A stretch of DNA of 64,000 nt from Bacteroidales bacterium (lineage in GTDB: Bacteria; Bacteroidota; Bacteroidia; Bacteroidales; UBA932). The number at the start of each line of letters is the position of its first letter. Positions within the stretch are counted from its first letter, which is position 1. Under the pieces are notes generated by a model. That model was not told the origin of the DNA, did no database searches, and saw nothing but the letters and a program-made list of their open reading frames with translations. The stretch is from positions 1 to 64,000 of the forward strand of contig JAQUYF010000002.1 in NCBI GenBank assembly GCA_028691975.1. The letters are read 5' to 3'. Shown in pieces: positions 1-8,410 of the stretch. The position numbers were made by a program, and so were the translations under genes.

Positions 1-688
1 CAAGATGGACGTTAGTAAGTTCATCAAGATGAGCTGTGCGATCAGCCCATTCCTTAACCTTTGCTGGATAAGCAGGAGCAAGTTCATTAGCCCAAGTTAA
101 CTGCGAACCTTTAAGTATGTAAGAACCATTTGAGTGTGCAACATATATTTTAGAAGTAGGTGTAGTCGTTGAGTCAAGCTTATAAACGATGGTACCGTCT
201 TTCTTGCCGGTCAACTCTGTCATAAATGCTACATAAGCCTCATTAGCTTTTGTCCAGTCAGCAAGTGTCTTTGCGTTTGCTACTTCAACGGCTGCATTAG
301 CAGCATCGAAGTCTGCAGCAATCTGAGCCACCATGGCTTTTAATTCTGCTAAAAGGGCTTTATTATTTTCGTAGTTGCCATAATAGTCTGCAAGCTGTTG
401 TTTGTAGAACCAGTCGAACAGCATGGAGTTTTTCTTACCAGCGTAGAGCGGATTAACAGTGAAACGGCACCCGTCAATGTATCCTGCATTATCAAATGCA
501 GCATAGGTCCCTGCAGCCTTATTTTCGATATTTTCAAGGATAATAGCAAGTTCATATGTATAAATAACTTTAGTAGAGGTCTCGAACAACACAGCCTGAG
601 TAGGTGTAGTGAAAGTCTTGTCAGAGAAGTTTAATTCCCAATCCTTAACAATAGCCCAGTTTGCAGCTGAAGTCGATAGAAAAAGATT
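1..688 (-). pseudogene. 5'-truncated hypothetical secreted/lipoprotein-type gene; runs off left edge
   Basis: Minus strand is open from 688 to 1 (...SAANWAIVKDWELNFSDKTFTTPTQAVLFETSTKVIYTYELAIILENIENKAAGTYAAFDNAGYIDGCRF...). It has no start codon at its 5' end and an in-frame TAG at 689-691. Confidence 0.6.
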
Positions 689-745
689 CTAATTCAATGT
701 CTATAAGTCTTACTGTTTCTTCAAAGTATTTTTTCATGTAAAACG

Positions 746-1606
746 CTATGTAATAATTTTTATATAAGCTACATTAATTAACTTTGATATTTCCGCATTG
801 GGTGTATATTCAATTATACTTTTACCTGCGATCATAGCATCAACCATGCTTTTATCAAACGGGAAATGACCTATCACCTGTAAAGATTGTCCGGCACACC
901 AAAGATCTATATCTCCGCTTATTTTGGTATTCAGGTCGTATTTGTTGATGATAATATATATACTGACACCGAATTTACGCACCAATTCTACTGTGCGCTG
1001 TAAGTCGGACATGCCCGAAACGGTTGGTTCGGTTACTATCACCACCTTATTTACGCCTGTAATGGTAGATATAACCGGACAGCTTATTCCCGGAGGGCCA
1101 TCAAGTATAATGATTTCGAGATTGTGCGCTTTTGCCATTTCACGGGCTTTCGAGCGTAATTTGTTAATTAACTTGCCGGAATTCTCCTCGCCCGGAGCAA
1201 GCCTTCCATAGACCATTTTTCCGTATCGGAAATCGCCCCAATACAGACGGCTGTCGTCGGATGGAATCATATTGATTGCCTGTGCAGGACATATACGAGA
1301 ACAAAGAAAACACCCTTCACACGCCACTTCATTTATAGTAACAGAACCCCCATCCCAACCCAAAGCATCGAATTTGCAGTAAGTAACACACTTGCCACAC
1401 TCGTAACATAGATTTTTATTTATTTCAGCATGATAACCCGAAATGAACTTCTCTTCTCCTGTTTTTTCAGGGTCTAACAACAGGTATAGATTTGAAGCAT
1501 CTACATCGCAGTCCACAGCCACAACCTGTCCGGCTAATGCTATAAAAGCAGATGTTATGCTCGATTTGCCTGTTCCGCCTTTACCGCTTATTACCGCTAT
1601 TTCCAT
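746..1606 (-). CDS. MinD/ParA-type P-loop ATPase with inserted 2[4Fe-4S] ferredoxin domain (ORP-complex type)
   Basis: ISGKGGTGKSS Walker A; CYECGKCVTYC and CEGCFLCSRICP Cys motifs; DGPPGISCP. Confidence 0.9.
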   Translation of the reverse strand: MEIAVISGKGGTGKSSITSAFIALAGQVVAVDCDVDASNLYLLLDPEKTGEEKFISGYHAEINKNLCYECGKCVTYCKFDALGWDGGSVTINEVACEGCFLCSRICPAQAINMIPSDDSRLYWGDFRYGKMVYGRLAPGEENSGKLINKLRSKAREMAKAHNLEIIILDGPPGISCPVISTITGVNKVVIVTEPTVSGMSDLQRTVELVRKFGVSIYIIINKYDLNTKISGDIDLWCAGQSLQVIGHFPFDKSMVDAMIAGKSIIEYTPNAEISKLINVAYIKIIT

Positions 1607-2456
1607 AATACTTCAGTTGGTTTACGATGTTTTCAAATACAGATTTTACTTCCGGCATTTTTTCCGATACGATAGTGCCTTTGGAATATAGCCGAGCTAT
1701 CTCCTTGTCAAATGGGATCTCAGCCAACAAAGGAATATTTTCAGTTTGCAGATAGTGATAAACTGCTTGATCTCCCACACCGGCACGATTGATTACAACC
1801 CCGAACAACAGGTTCAATGTCCGAAGTGAATCAACAGCTTGACGCAGGTCGCTCAATCCAAACGGTGTAGGCTCGGTTACAAGAATTACGAAATCGGCTT
1901 GTGCTACGGTTTGGATAAATGGGCATGATGTTCCCGGAGGTGCATCCATAATCAAATAATCCGCCTTTATTTTTTCTGCACTTTTAATAGCTTGCTTTAT
2001 TATAGGGACAGGTGAGCTCGTTCCGGGGAGCATGCGCCCCTCTACAAAGCATTTTTTCCCGTCTATCTTATAAGTAGTTACCTTTCCAATATTTTTATAC
2101 GACTCTTTTATTACATAATTCGGACAGGCAACTTCGCACGCTCCGCATCCGTGACACAAGTCCTCTAATAAACGTATTTTCTGCATTTCGGGAGCTATAA
2201 ATATGGCATTATAGGTGCAGTATTCCGCACATTTGCCACAGAACTTACATTTCGTGGCATCTATTATCGGCAGGTATTGTGTGACATCCGACTTTTTATG
2301 CTCCATTGCGTTGATAAAAGCCAAAGAATTGGGGACCTCCGCATCGCAGTCTGCCAGCGACACGGAGATACCCATACTCCTGAATGTATGAAAGAGGTTG
2401 GTAGAAACAAATGTTTTACCTGTTCCTCCTTTACCACTTGCAACCGCTACTTTCAT
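1581..2456 (-). CDS. MinD/ParA-type P-loop ATPase with inserted 2[4Fe-4S] ferredoxin domain (paralog)
   Basis: SGKGGTGKTF Walker A; CKFCGKCAEYC, CHGCGACEVACP; DAPPGTSCP. Confidence 0.9.
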   Translation of the reverse strand: MKVAVASGKGGTGKTFVSTNLFHTFRSMGISVSLADCDAEVPNSLAFINAMEHKKSDVTQYLPIIDATKCKFCGKCAEYCTYNAIFIAPEMQKIRLLEDLCHGCGACEVACPNYVIKESYKNIGKVTTYKIDGKKCFVEGRMLPGTSSPVPIIKQAIKSAEKIKADYLIMDAPPGTSCPFIQTVAQADFVILVTEPTPFGLSDLRQAVDSLRTLNLLFGVVINRAGVGDQAVYHYLQTENIPLLAEIPFDKEIARLYSKGTIVSEKMPEVKSVFENIVNQLKYYGNSGNKR

Positions 2457-2821
2457 TAGTGACCGCAGTTATGGTGTTCATGATCGTGATTACATGTACC
2501 TTCGAGAATTGATAAAGCACCATCAATAAAGGCTTCCACCAATTTGCGAGGCTCTGAGGTTCCTATTCCGGCATAGATCGAGATTGACTCCTTAGCAAAG
2601 AGGTCTTTGGCTTTTCCGCCGATTCCTCCGGCAATGACAACAGTCGCTCCTTGTTGTTTTACCCATGCGGGATAAACTCCCGGTTGATGCTCCGGAGGGG
2701 TGATTGTTTCTTCTTTTACGATTTCTCCGTTTTCAATCTCTGCAAAATAAAATTGTTCGCAATGGCCGAAATGGGCGCATAAAAGCCCTCCTTCGACAGG
2801 GATAGCTATCTTCTTATTCAT
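2456..2821 (-). CDS. NifX/NifB/orange-protein-like (dinitrogenase Fe-Mo cofactor family) protein
   Basis: MNKKIAIPVEGGLLCAHFGHCEQF; His-rich C-terminus NHDHEHHNCGH. Start reset from 2911 because the 2911 frame overlaps the DUF5320 ORF. Confidence 0.85.
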   Translation of the reverse strand: MNKKIAIPVEGGLLCAHFGHCEQFYFAEIENGEIVKEETITPPEHQPGVYPAWVKQQGATVVIAGGIGGKAKDLFAKESISIYAGIGTSEPRKLVEAFIDGALSILEGTCNHDHEHHNCGH

Positions 2822-3029
2822 TGTTCCCTGTATTTGCAGTGCCGGCACATTTTCCCAAACCACGACCTTGGGCTCTGCCTTGTCCCATTCCGCGACCCTG
2901 TCCTTGTCCACGACCTTTGCCGCAACATTCGCGACTTTGACCCGATTGATTACCCGTAGAGTTTCCTCTCATTCTTCTTCCTTGTCCTGAACCATTTCCA
3001 TTTGGCCCTGTTCCATCAAAATTTGGCAT
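2814..3029 (-). CDS. DUF5320-like Gly/Arg-rich small protein
   Basis: N-terminal MPNFDGTGPNGNGSGQGRR signature and GRGQGQGRGMGQGR repeats. Confidence 0.75.
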   Translation of the reverse strand: MPNFDGTGPNGNGSGQGRRMRGNSTGNQSGQSRECCGKGRGQGQGRGMGQGRAQGRGLGKCAGTANTGNNE

Positions 3030-3040
3030 AATTGTAATTT

Positions 3041-3358
3041 TTAGTTGTTAAACATTTCGATTATTTCGCTTACGCGTTTTTCAGATTCTTTGTTGGCTAT
3101 CATTTCGACCCCCAACTCTTCGAGCAATGGTCTGATCTTTACACCAAACTCGCCCGATACTATTTTTTGTACTCCTTGTGCCGCAACAAACTTTACCGCA
3201 GCAGGCCCGGCACCTTCTTCTGCCTCCGCAGCAGGATTTTTCAGGAAGTTGTGCAACTTGGTTTCCGTATCATAGATCAGAAACCATGCACAACGTCCGA
3301 AGCGGGCATCTATCATGCTATCCATAGTGTTACCCGTACTCGTAATTGCTATTTTCAT
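3041..3358 (-). CDS. NifX/orange-protein-like (dinitrogenase Fe-Mo cofactor family) protein
   Basis: MKIAITSTGNTMDSMIDARFGRCAWFLIYD. Confidence 0.85.
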   Translation of the reverse strand: MKIAITSTGNTMDSMIDARFGRCAWFLIYDTETKLHNFLKNPAAEAEEGAGPAAVKFVAAQGVQKIVSGEFGVKIRPLLEELGVEMIANKESEKRVSEIIEMFNN

Positions 3359-3398
3359 ATAATTATCTATTAATGATTCTTTGCAAATGTAGCAATAA

Positions 3399-3412
3399 TG
3401 AACATATGTTCA
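3399..3412. promoter_or_regulatory. Palindromic operator candidate TGAACATATGTTCA (site 1, divergent promoters)
   Basis: Perfect 14-bp palindrome. -7-like TACTTTTG at 3424-3431 (+) and TACATTTG at 3391-3384 (-). Confidence 0.7.
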
Positions 3413-3492
3413 AAATAAATAATTACTTTTGTGAAACAAATAGTTTGATTGGTTTGTTTTTTGATAGTATAATCAGTTAAATCACTAAAAAA

Positions 3493-4209
3493 ATGATAGA
3501 CATGGAAACAACACAGGTTTATGGGATGCCACGCATCGGTGATGCGGCACCGGAATTTAAAGCGGTAACAACTCAGGGAGATATTAATTTTCCGAGTGAT
3601 TACAAAGGGAAATGGGCTATATTATTCAGTCACCCGGCAGACTTCACGCCGGTTTGCACATCTGAGTTTATGACTTTTGCTTCAATGAGTAAAGATTTTG
3701 AAGCTCTGAATTGCCAATTGGTTGGATTATCGGTAGACGGTCTATACAGCCACATTGCATGGCTTCGGACAATCAAAGAGAAGATTGAATACAAGGGAAT
3801 GAAAAATGTAGAGGTAACATTCCCGTTAATCGAAGACATCACAATGGAGGTTGCGAAAAAATACGGTATGTTGCAACCGGGTGAAAGTGCAACAAAAGCA
3901 GTGAGAGCAGTATTTTTTGTAGATCCTAAAGGCATTATTCGAGCTGTCATTTACTATCCGCTATCGCTGGGTCGTAACTTCGACGAGATTAAACGTGTTC
4001 TTATTGCCCTGCAAACTGCCGATAATTTTGGTGTGGCTACACCTGCCGACTGGCGTCCGGGCGATGATGTAATTGTTCCTACGGCAGGTTCATGCGGAGT
4101 GGCAAAAGAGAGAATGGAAGGACTTCAGGAGGGCGTTACCTGCTACGACTGGTTTTTCTGTACGAAGAAATTACCAAAAGAAGAGGTTGAAAAGAAGCTT
4201 GGTAAATAA
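3493..4209 (+). CDS. Peroxiredoxin (Prx6/archaeal-type AhpC/TSA family)
   Basis: FSHPADFTPVCTSEF active site; C-terminal GSCGVAKERMEGLQEGVTCYDWFFCTK. Confidence 0.92.
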   Translation: MIDMETTQVYGMPRIGDAAPEFKAVTTQGDINFPSDYKGKWAILFSHPADFTPVCTSEFMTFASMSKDFEALNCQLVGLSVDGLYSHIAWLRTIKEKIEYKGMKNVEVTFPLIEDITMEVAKKYGMLQPGESATKAVRAVFFVDPKGIIRAVIYYPLSLGRNFDEIKRVLIALQTADNFGVATPADWRPGDDVIVPTAGSCGVAKERMEGLQEGVTCYDWFFCTKKLPKEEVEKKLGK

Positions 4210-4269
4210 TTTTTATTGCATTAAAAGAACGGGAATTGAAAAATTCCCGATTTTCATATAAAGGCATTG

Positions 4270-4698
4270 TTACTTGCCGTTTATCTTTATTTCATAGGTT
4301 ACTGGTGCCGATTTCGACAACATTGCAGATACGCCGCAATACCTTTCGTGTGAGAGGGCTACCGCTTTTTGAATCTTCTCCGCTTCCGCTTCAAGACCTT
4401 TGCCCTCAAAACGGAATATGATTTTGAAAAATTCATAAACATAAGGGTGCTCATCTTCGGTTTGTGAAGATTCGACTTCTACCGAAAATTTTTCTACCTC
4501 TACACGCATTTTTTTAAGAATCGATACTATATCCATACTTGTGCAACCACCCAGAGCTACAAGCAGTAGTTTCTTAGGACGCGGCCCTGCGTTGTTTCCG
4601 CCGACAGTGGCATCGGCATCAAGCGGTATTATATGACCATCCACTTCCGCATCGAAAGCCATTCCGCCTTTCCAGTTAAGTTCTGCATTTACTTTCAT
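4270..4698 (-). CDS. OsmC/Ohr family protein
   Basis: GPRPKKLLLVALGGCTSMDIVSIL and SHERYCGVSAMLSKSAPVTYEI. Confidence 0.88.
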   Translation of the reverse strand: MKVNAELNWKGGMAFDAEVDGHIIPLDADATVGGNNAGPRPKKLLLVALGGCTSMDIVSILKKMRVEVEKFSVEVESSQTEDEHPYVYEFFKIIFRFEGKGLEAEAEKIQKAVALSHERYCGVSAMLSKSAPVTYEIKINGK

Positions 4699-4756
4699 AT
4701 CTATATTTTTTATGGTTTAATCATTTATGTGTTCTGCAAAATTCATTCCTTAGAAG

Positions 4757-5821
4757 CTACACCTTTAGAACTTTAGGTTCTTTAGGAGCTCCGAGATATT
4801 CCATTTTTCCGCCAAGATATTTTGCATGGGGATCGTATTCAATACCTATTTTATCCAGTAGCGATTCTACGCTGACCTGATGCAGCTGCATCCCCATTTC
4901 CCACGGGTCTAAACCCAATATCAAGCCTGCCATCTCTTCATATGTCAGTACAGGTATGCCGTATCCGTTTTCCCCATACGTTATGCCCTCGGCTTCGGCA
5001 AGCACATACTGCCAGCGGTCGAGAAAGAATGTGCAACCGGGACAATTCGTAACGATAAAATCGGGTTGATAAGGCTTCATTGAGTCAAACTTCAATTTGC
5101 TGTTCGACAAAGGATAAGCCCTGTTCTCTTTCACGATATAGTTACGAAAACCGAATCCACAACAATGGCGGCGTTCGGGGTAATCTACAACCTCTCCTCC
5201 CCAAGCCTCAATCATTCCGGTTAAAACTTTGGGGAACTCTGCTCCGCCAACGCCTTTGCTCGGAAATATTTTTGCATAATGACAACCTACATGATCGACC
5301 ACTTTCAACGGTTCACCTGTTTCTTTGTTAATCAGTCTGTATTTTGCTTTGGCAGCTATTTCGTTCCTGAATTTATAAATTATATCGCTCGTATGGACAA
5401 GGTTTTCGGGTTGCTCAAACTCCCGTCCGGTTGATGAGTGTAACTGTTTTCGCGTATTATCCAACGTTTCCGGGAAGTGTTTCCACGCATCTTCCATTTC
5501 CGTATATATACCGAACGATGTTACGCATGAGGGTATAAAATTCCTGTATCCCGCATCATTCATCAACGAATACTGACGCGCAACGACAGTCATCGTAGTT
5601 TCTATCGGTACGATTCCCGAATGGTATGCAATGCCGGTACAGGTAGTCTGGTGCGGATCGTCATAAACGTTTTTACCCAACACCTCCCGAAGTATGCGTA
5701 AGAATGTTTCTTCGGAACCGGGAAAGAAATTCTGCCTTATACAGCTTCGCGCATAGTAGTAATCATCTTCGGCAATCTCTTTCTGGTAGTCCTGCCATTT
5801 ACGGTTATTATTCTTGTTCAT
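4757..5821 (-). CDS. Heterodisulfide reductase subunit B-like (CCG domain) protein
   Basis: C-terminal CCG domain: GCHYAKIF...RRHCCGFGF...TNCPGC. Start reset to ATG at 5821, overlapping the end of the HdrC-like ORF. Confidence 0.85.
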   Translation of the reverse strand: MNKNNNRKWQDYQKEIAEDDYYYARSCIRQNFFPGSEETFLRILREVLGKNVYDDPHQTTCTGIAYHSGIVPIETTMTVVARQYSLMNDAGYRNFIPSCVTSFGIYTEMEDAWKHFPETLDNTRKQLHSSTGREFEQPENLVHTSDIIYKFRNEIAAKAKYRLINKETGEPLKVVDHVGCHYAKIFPSKGVGGAEFPKVLTGMIEAWGGEVVDYPERRHCCGFGFRNYIVKENRAYPLSNSKLKFDSMKPYQPDFIVTNCPGCTFFLDRWQYVLAEAEGITYGENGYGIPVLTYEEMAGLILGLDPWEMGMQLHQVSVESLLDKIGIEYDPHAKYLGGKMEYLGAPKEPKVLKV

Positions 5822-6431
5822 TTGCAATCCATTTTTCAATCGTTTCAAAACGTTCCATCGCTCCTGTTTCCTCGAAGATAGCTCGAAGTTCCGCCATATC
5901 TTCTTCGGCAATGCGGCGCATCGAGCCGGAACCCTCTCCGTCATAATTCGCTCCGATGCGGCGTGATATGGTTGCTGTATGTTTACGAAACCAATCCCAT
6001 ACAGGGCCTTGTTCGGGGTGATAGTCTGTTTCCACATCGTCCACGTAAACACAATATCCTCTTTTGAGCATCGTATCGCCAATGATGCGTTTTACCTCTA
6101 ATTGTTGTCGTCCTAAACGTGATTGAGCAAATAGACCTCGTTGCTGAGAAAGCTGACGCAATGCCTGAATAACGTAACCGGGCGTATTTCCTCGCGGGCA
6201 ACGGGTTTTACATGAAAGACACTCTCCGCAATACCATATCGTATCGCTTTTGAGCAGCTGATCAATCTTCTCTTCATCGCCCTGTTGGACGGTCAGCATT
6301 ATATCACGTGGACTATATTGATAGAACTGCGCCGCAGGACATACAGCTGTGCATACTCCGCAACTGATACACGCTTTCAAACCTTCAATAAAGCGTAAAT
6401 CCTGTTTCAGTTCATCAATTATCTTTGACAT
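5808..6431 (-). CDS. Heterodisulfide reductase subunit C-like 4Fe-4S protein
   Basis: CISCGVCTAVCPAAQF and CGECLSCKTRCPRGNTP. Confidence 0.9.
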   Translation of the reverse strand: MSKIIDELKQDLRFIEGLKACISCGVCTAVCPAAQFYQYSPRDIMLTVQQGDEEKIDQLLKSDTIWYCGECLSCKTRCPRGNTPGYVIQALRQLSQQRGLFAQSRLGRQQLEVKRIIGDTMLKRGYCVYVDDVETDYHPEQGPVWDWFRKHTATISRRIGANYDGEGSGSMRRIAEEDMAELRAIFEETGAMERFETIEKWIANEQE

Positions 6432-7233
6432 AATAAAATCTCTTTGTTGAAGAGAAAGTTACCACTTTCTCTGCCAAAGCATGGAATGCCTTTCCGGTTA
6501 TTGAGTCGGAATCCATGCTTACCGGCTCACCTGCATCACCGCTCTCGCTTATACCTTGAACGACAGGTATTCTTTCCAATAATTCAAGTCCCTCTTCCTT
6601 TGCGAATTTTTCGCAATTTTCCTTACCGAAAATAAAGTATTTCTCATCGGGATGTTGTTCAGGAGTGAACCATGCCATATTTTCGACAAGTCCGAGGATC
6701 GGGATATGAATATCTTTATTTCGGAACATATTCAGCCCTTTAATTGCCGAAGCCAATGCGACCTGTTGCGGTGTGCTGACGATTATCGCTCCGTTTACAT
6801 GGAGTTCATTGATTAACGTGATATGTATGTCGCCCGTTCCCGGAGGAAGGTCGATCAATAGAAAATCCAACTCACCCCATTGACCCTGATTCATCAATTG
6901 CTTCAAGGCGTTGGATGCCATCGGGCCGCGCCAGATTGCAGGATCTTTTGCAGGTAGAAAAAACCCGATAGACAGTATCTTGACTCCGTGTTGTTCGATA
7001 GGGATTATGCGTTCTTCTCCTTGTGTTCCGGTCACTCCGGGCTGCTCCCCTTCAACTCCCATCATTTTTGGGATAGAAGGCCCGTATATATCTGCATCGA
7101 GTAGTCCTACCTTGTACCCTTGTTTAGCCAGCGCTACGGCTAAATTTGCGGTTACGGTAGACTTACCGACACCGCCTTTACCGGATGCTACTGCTATTAC
7201 ATGCTTTACTCCGGGTATTTTTTGTGTTTGCAT
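6415..7233 (-). CDS. mrp: Mrp/NBP35/ApbC-family P-loop ATPase
   Basis: VASGKGGVGKSTVTANLAVALA; DLPPGTGDIHITL. Confidence 0.92.
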   Translation of the reverse strand: MQTQKIPGVKHVIAVASGKGGVGKSTVTANLAVALAKQGYKVGLLDADIYGPSIPKMMGVEGEQPGVTGTQGEERIIPIEQHGVKILSIGFFLPAKDPAIWRGPMASNALKQLMNQGQWGELDFLLIDLPPGTGDIHITLINELHVNGAIIVSTPQQVALASAIKGLNMFRNKDIHIPILGLVENMAWFTPEQHPDEKYFIFGKENCEKFAKEEGLELLERIPVVQGISESGDAGEPVSMDSDSITGKAFHALAEKVVTFSSTKRFYYVKDN

Positions 7234-7244
7234 TACTGTATATG

Positions 7245-7574
7245 TTAATGTGTATAATCAAGAATCAGAATGTCATCTCCGATTAGTCGGCGAATGGATG
7301 CTATCATATTTTCCCTGTTCGGGCAAGGAAACCCTATCGGATTACCTTTAGTAATACACGAAGCAAGAACAATTACTTCCGCTCCGCGATCTACCATCAG
7401 CTTTGCTCTGATTGCCGCTCGTTTGCCTGGACAACCACCGCACGAAATAAAACCGATTACCTCCGATGGGCCGATCTCTGCAAATGCAAGTTTACCTTCT
7501 TTTGCAACTTTAAAATCTGTGTTGCCCGGACACATATCTTCGGTCTGCTGGCAACGAATTATACCTACTTTCAT
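7245..7574 (-). CDS. CGGC-domain protein (putative metal-binding)
   Basis: MKVGIIRCQQTEDMCPG; GFISCGGCPGKRA. Confidence 0.8.
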   Translation of the reverse strand: MKVGIIRCQQTEDMCPGNTDFKVAKEGKLAFAEIGPSEVIGFISCGGCPGKRAAIRAKLMVDRGAEVIVLASCITKGNPIGFPCPNRENMIASIRRLIGDDILILDYTH

Positions 7575-7582
7575 ACTGATTA

Positions 7583-7864
7583 TTATTTCATTTTAAGTCG
7601 TCGTTTAACCTGAAAGAATCTGTAAATACCTACTATAAGGAAGCCGAAACTTACTGCAAAGGCGATATATCCGGCAAATTCCAAATGTTTGAAAAATTCT
7701 ATTTCAGTAAGCCCTAAACCTGCCATCAACATGTATAATGATGCTCTTATATAAGACAGAAAAGTCCGTTCATTTGCAAGTTTAGTTCGTTCAATCGCTA
7801 AATAATCTCTTAGAATTAACTCAGAGCTATCGTTATAAAATGGTTTTTGAGATTTTGTCGGCAT
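7583..7864 (-). CDS. DUF202-family membrane protein
   Basis: LAIERTKLANERTFLSYIRASL signature plus two TM segments. Confidence 0.85.
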   Translation of the reverse strand: MPTKSQKPFYNDSSELILRDYLAIERTKLANERTFLSYIRASLYMLMAGLGLTEIEFFKHLEFAGYIAFAVSFGFLIVGIYRFFQVKRRLKMK

Positions 7865-7901
7865 ACTATTATTTATTTGACGTACAAATATACTATATTT
7901 A

Positions 7902-7915
7902 TGAACAAATGTTCA
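7902..7915. promoter_or_regulatory. Palindromic operator candidate TGAACAAATGTTCA (site 2, divergent promoters)
   Basis: -7-like TACTTCTG at 7926-7933 (+) and TATATTTG at 7892-7885 (-). Confidence 0.7.
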
Positions 7916-7944
7916 ATATTATTCTTACTTCTGCAAAAATTTCA

Positions 7945-8340
7945 ATGATGGAAGAACAAATATTGCGAAGCGAAACACGACAATTCAAAGCCATATTCCC
8001 CAATACGTTAAACGCGAATGAAACCCTTTTCGGCGGACAGGCAATGAAGTGGATGGACGAAGTGGCCTATATTACGGCAACCAGATTCACACGTCAGAAA
8101 ATGTTCACGGTCAATACCGAAAATATATACTTTCTGAAAACCGTACATCCAAATTCCATAGTAGAAATTGTTGGGAAAATTGAAAAAGCCGGAGCGGTTA
8201 AATTGAGAGTTAAGGTTGAGATATATGCCGAAGAAATGTACGGACAGAATCGGGAAAAAGTAGTAGAAAGCGTATTTGTTTTCGCAGCTCTGGATGATAA
8301 TATGAAGCCCAAACGCATCGACTACTCAAATATAAAATAA
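7945..8340 (+). CDS. Acyl-CoA thioesterase (hotdog fold, YciA/BFIT-like)
   Basis: NTLNANETLFGGQAMKWMDEVAYITATR. Start ATG 7945 or 7948, downstream of the site-2 promoter. Confidence 0.85.
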   Translation: MMEEQILRSETRQFKAIFPNTLNANETLFGGQAMKWMDEVAYITATRFTRQKMFTVNTENIYFLKTVHPNSIVEIVGKIEKAGAVKLRVKVEIYAEEMYGQNREKVVESVFVFAALDDNMKPKRIDYSNIK

Positions 8341-8410
8341 CATTCAGGCATAAGATTATTGATTTAATGCTGTCTAATAATGCAGTAATAAATTCAGCGA
8401 TTATCATAAG

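Noticed and set aside
746-3358. Nitrogen-fixation cluster because of NifX-like proteins
   Set aside because: No nifHDK/ENB genes; the family is broad and typical of ORP-type neighborhoods.
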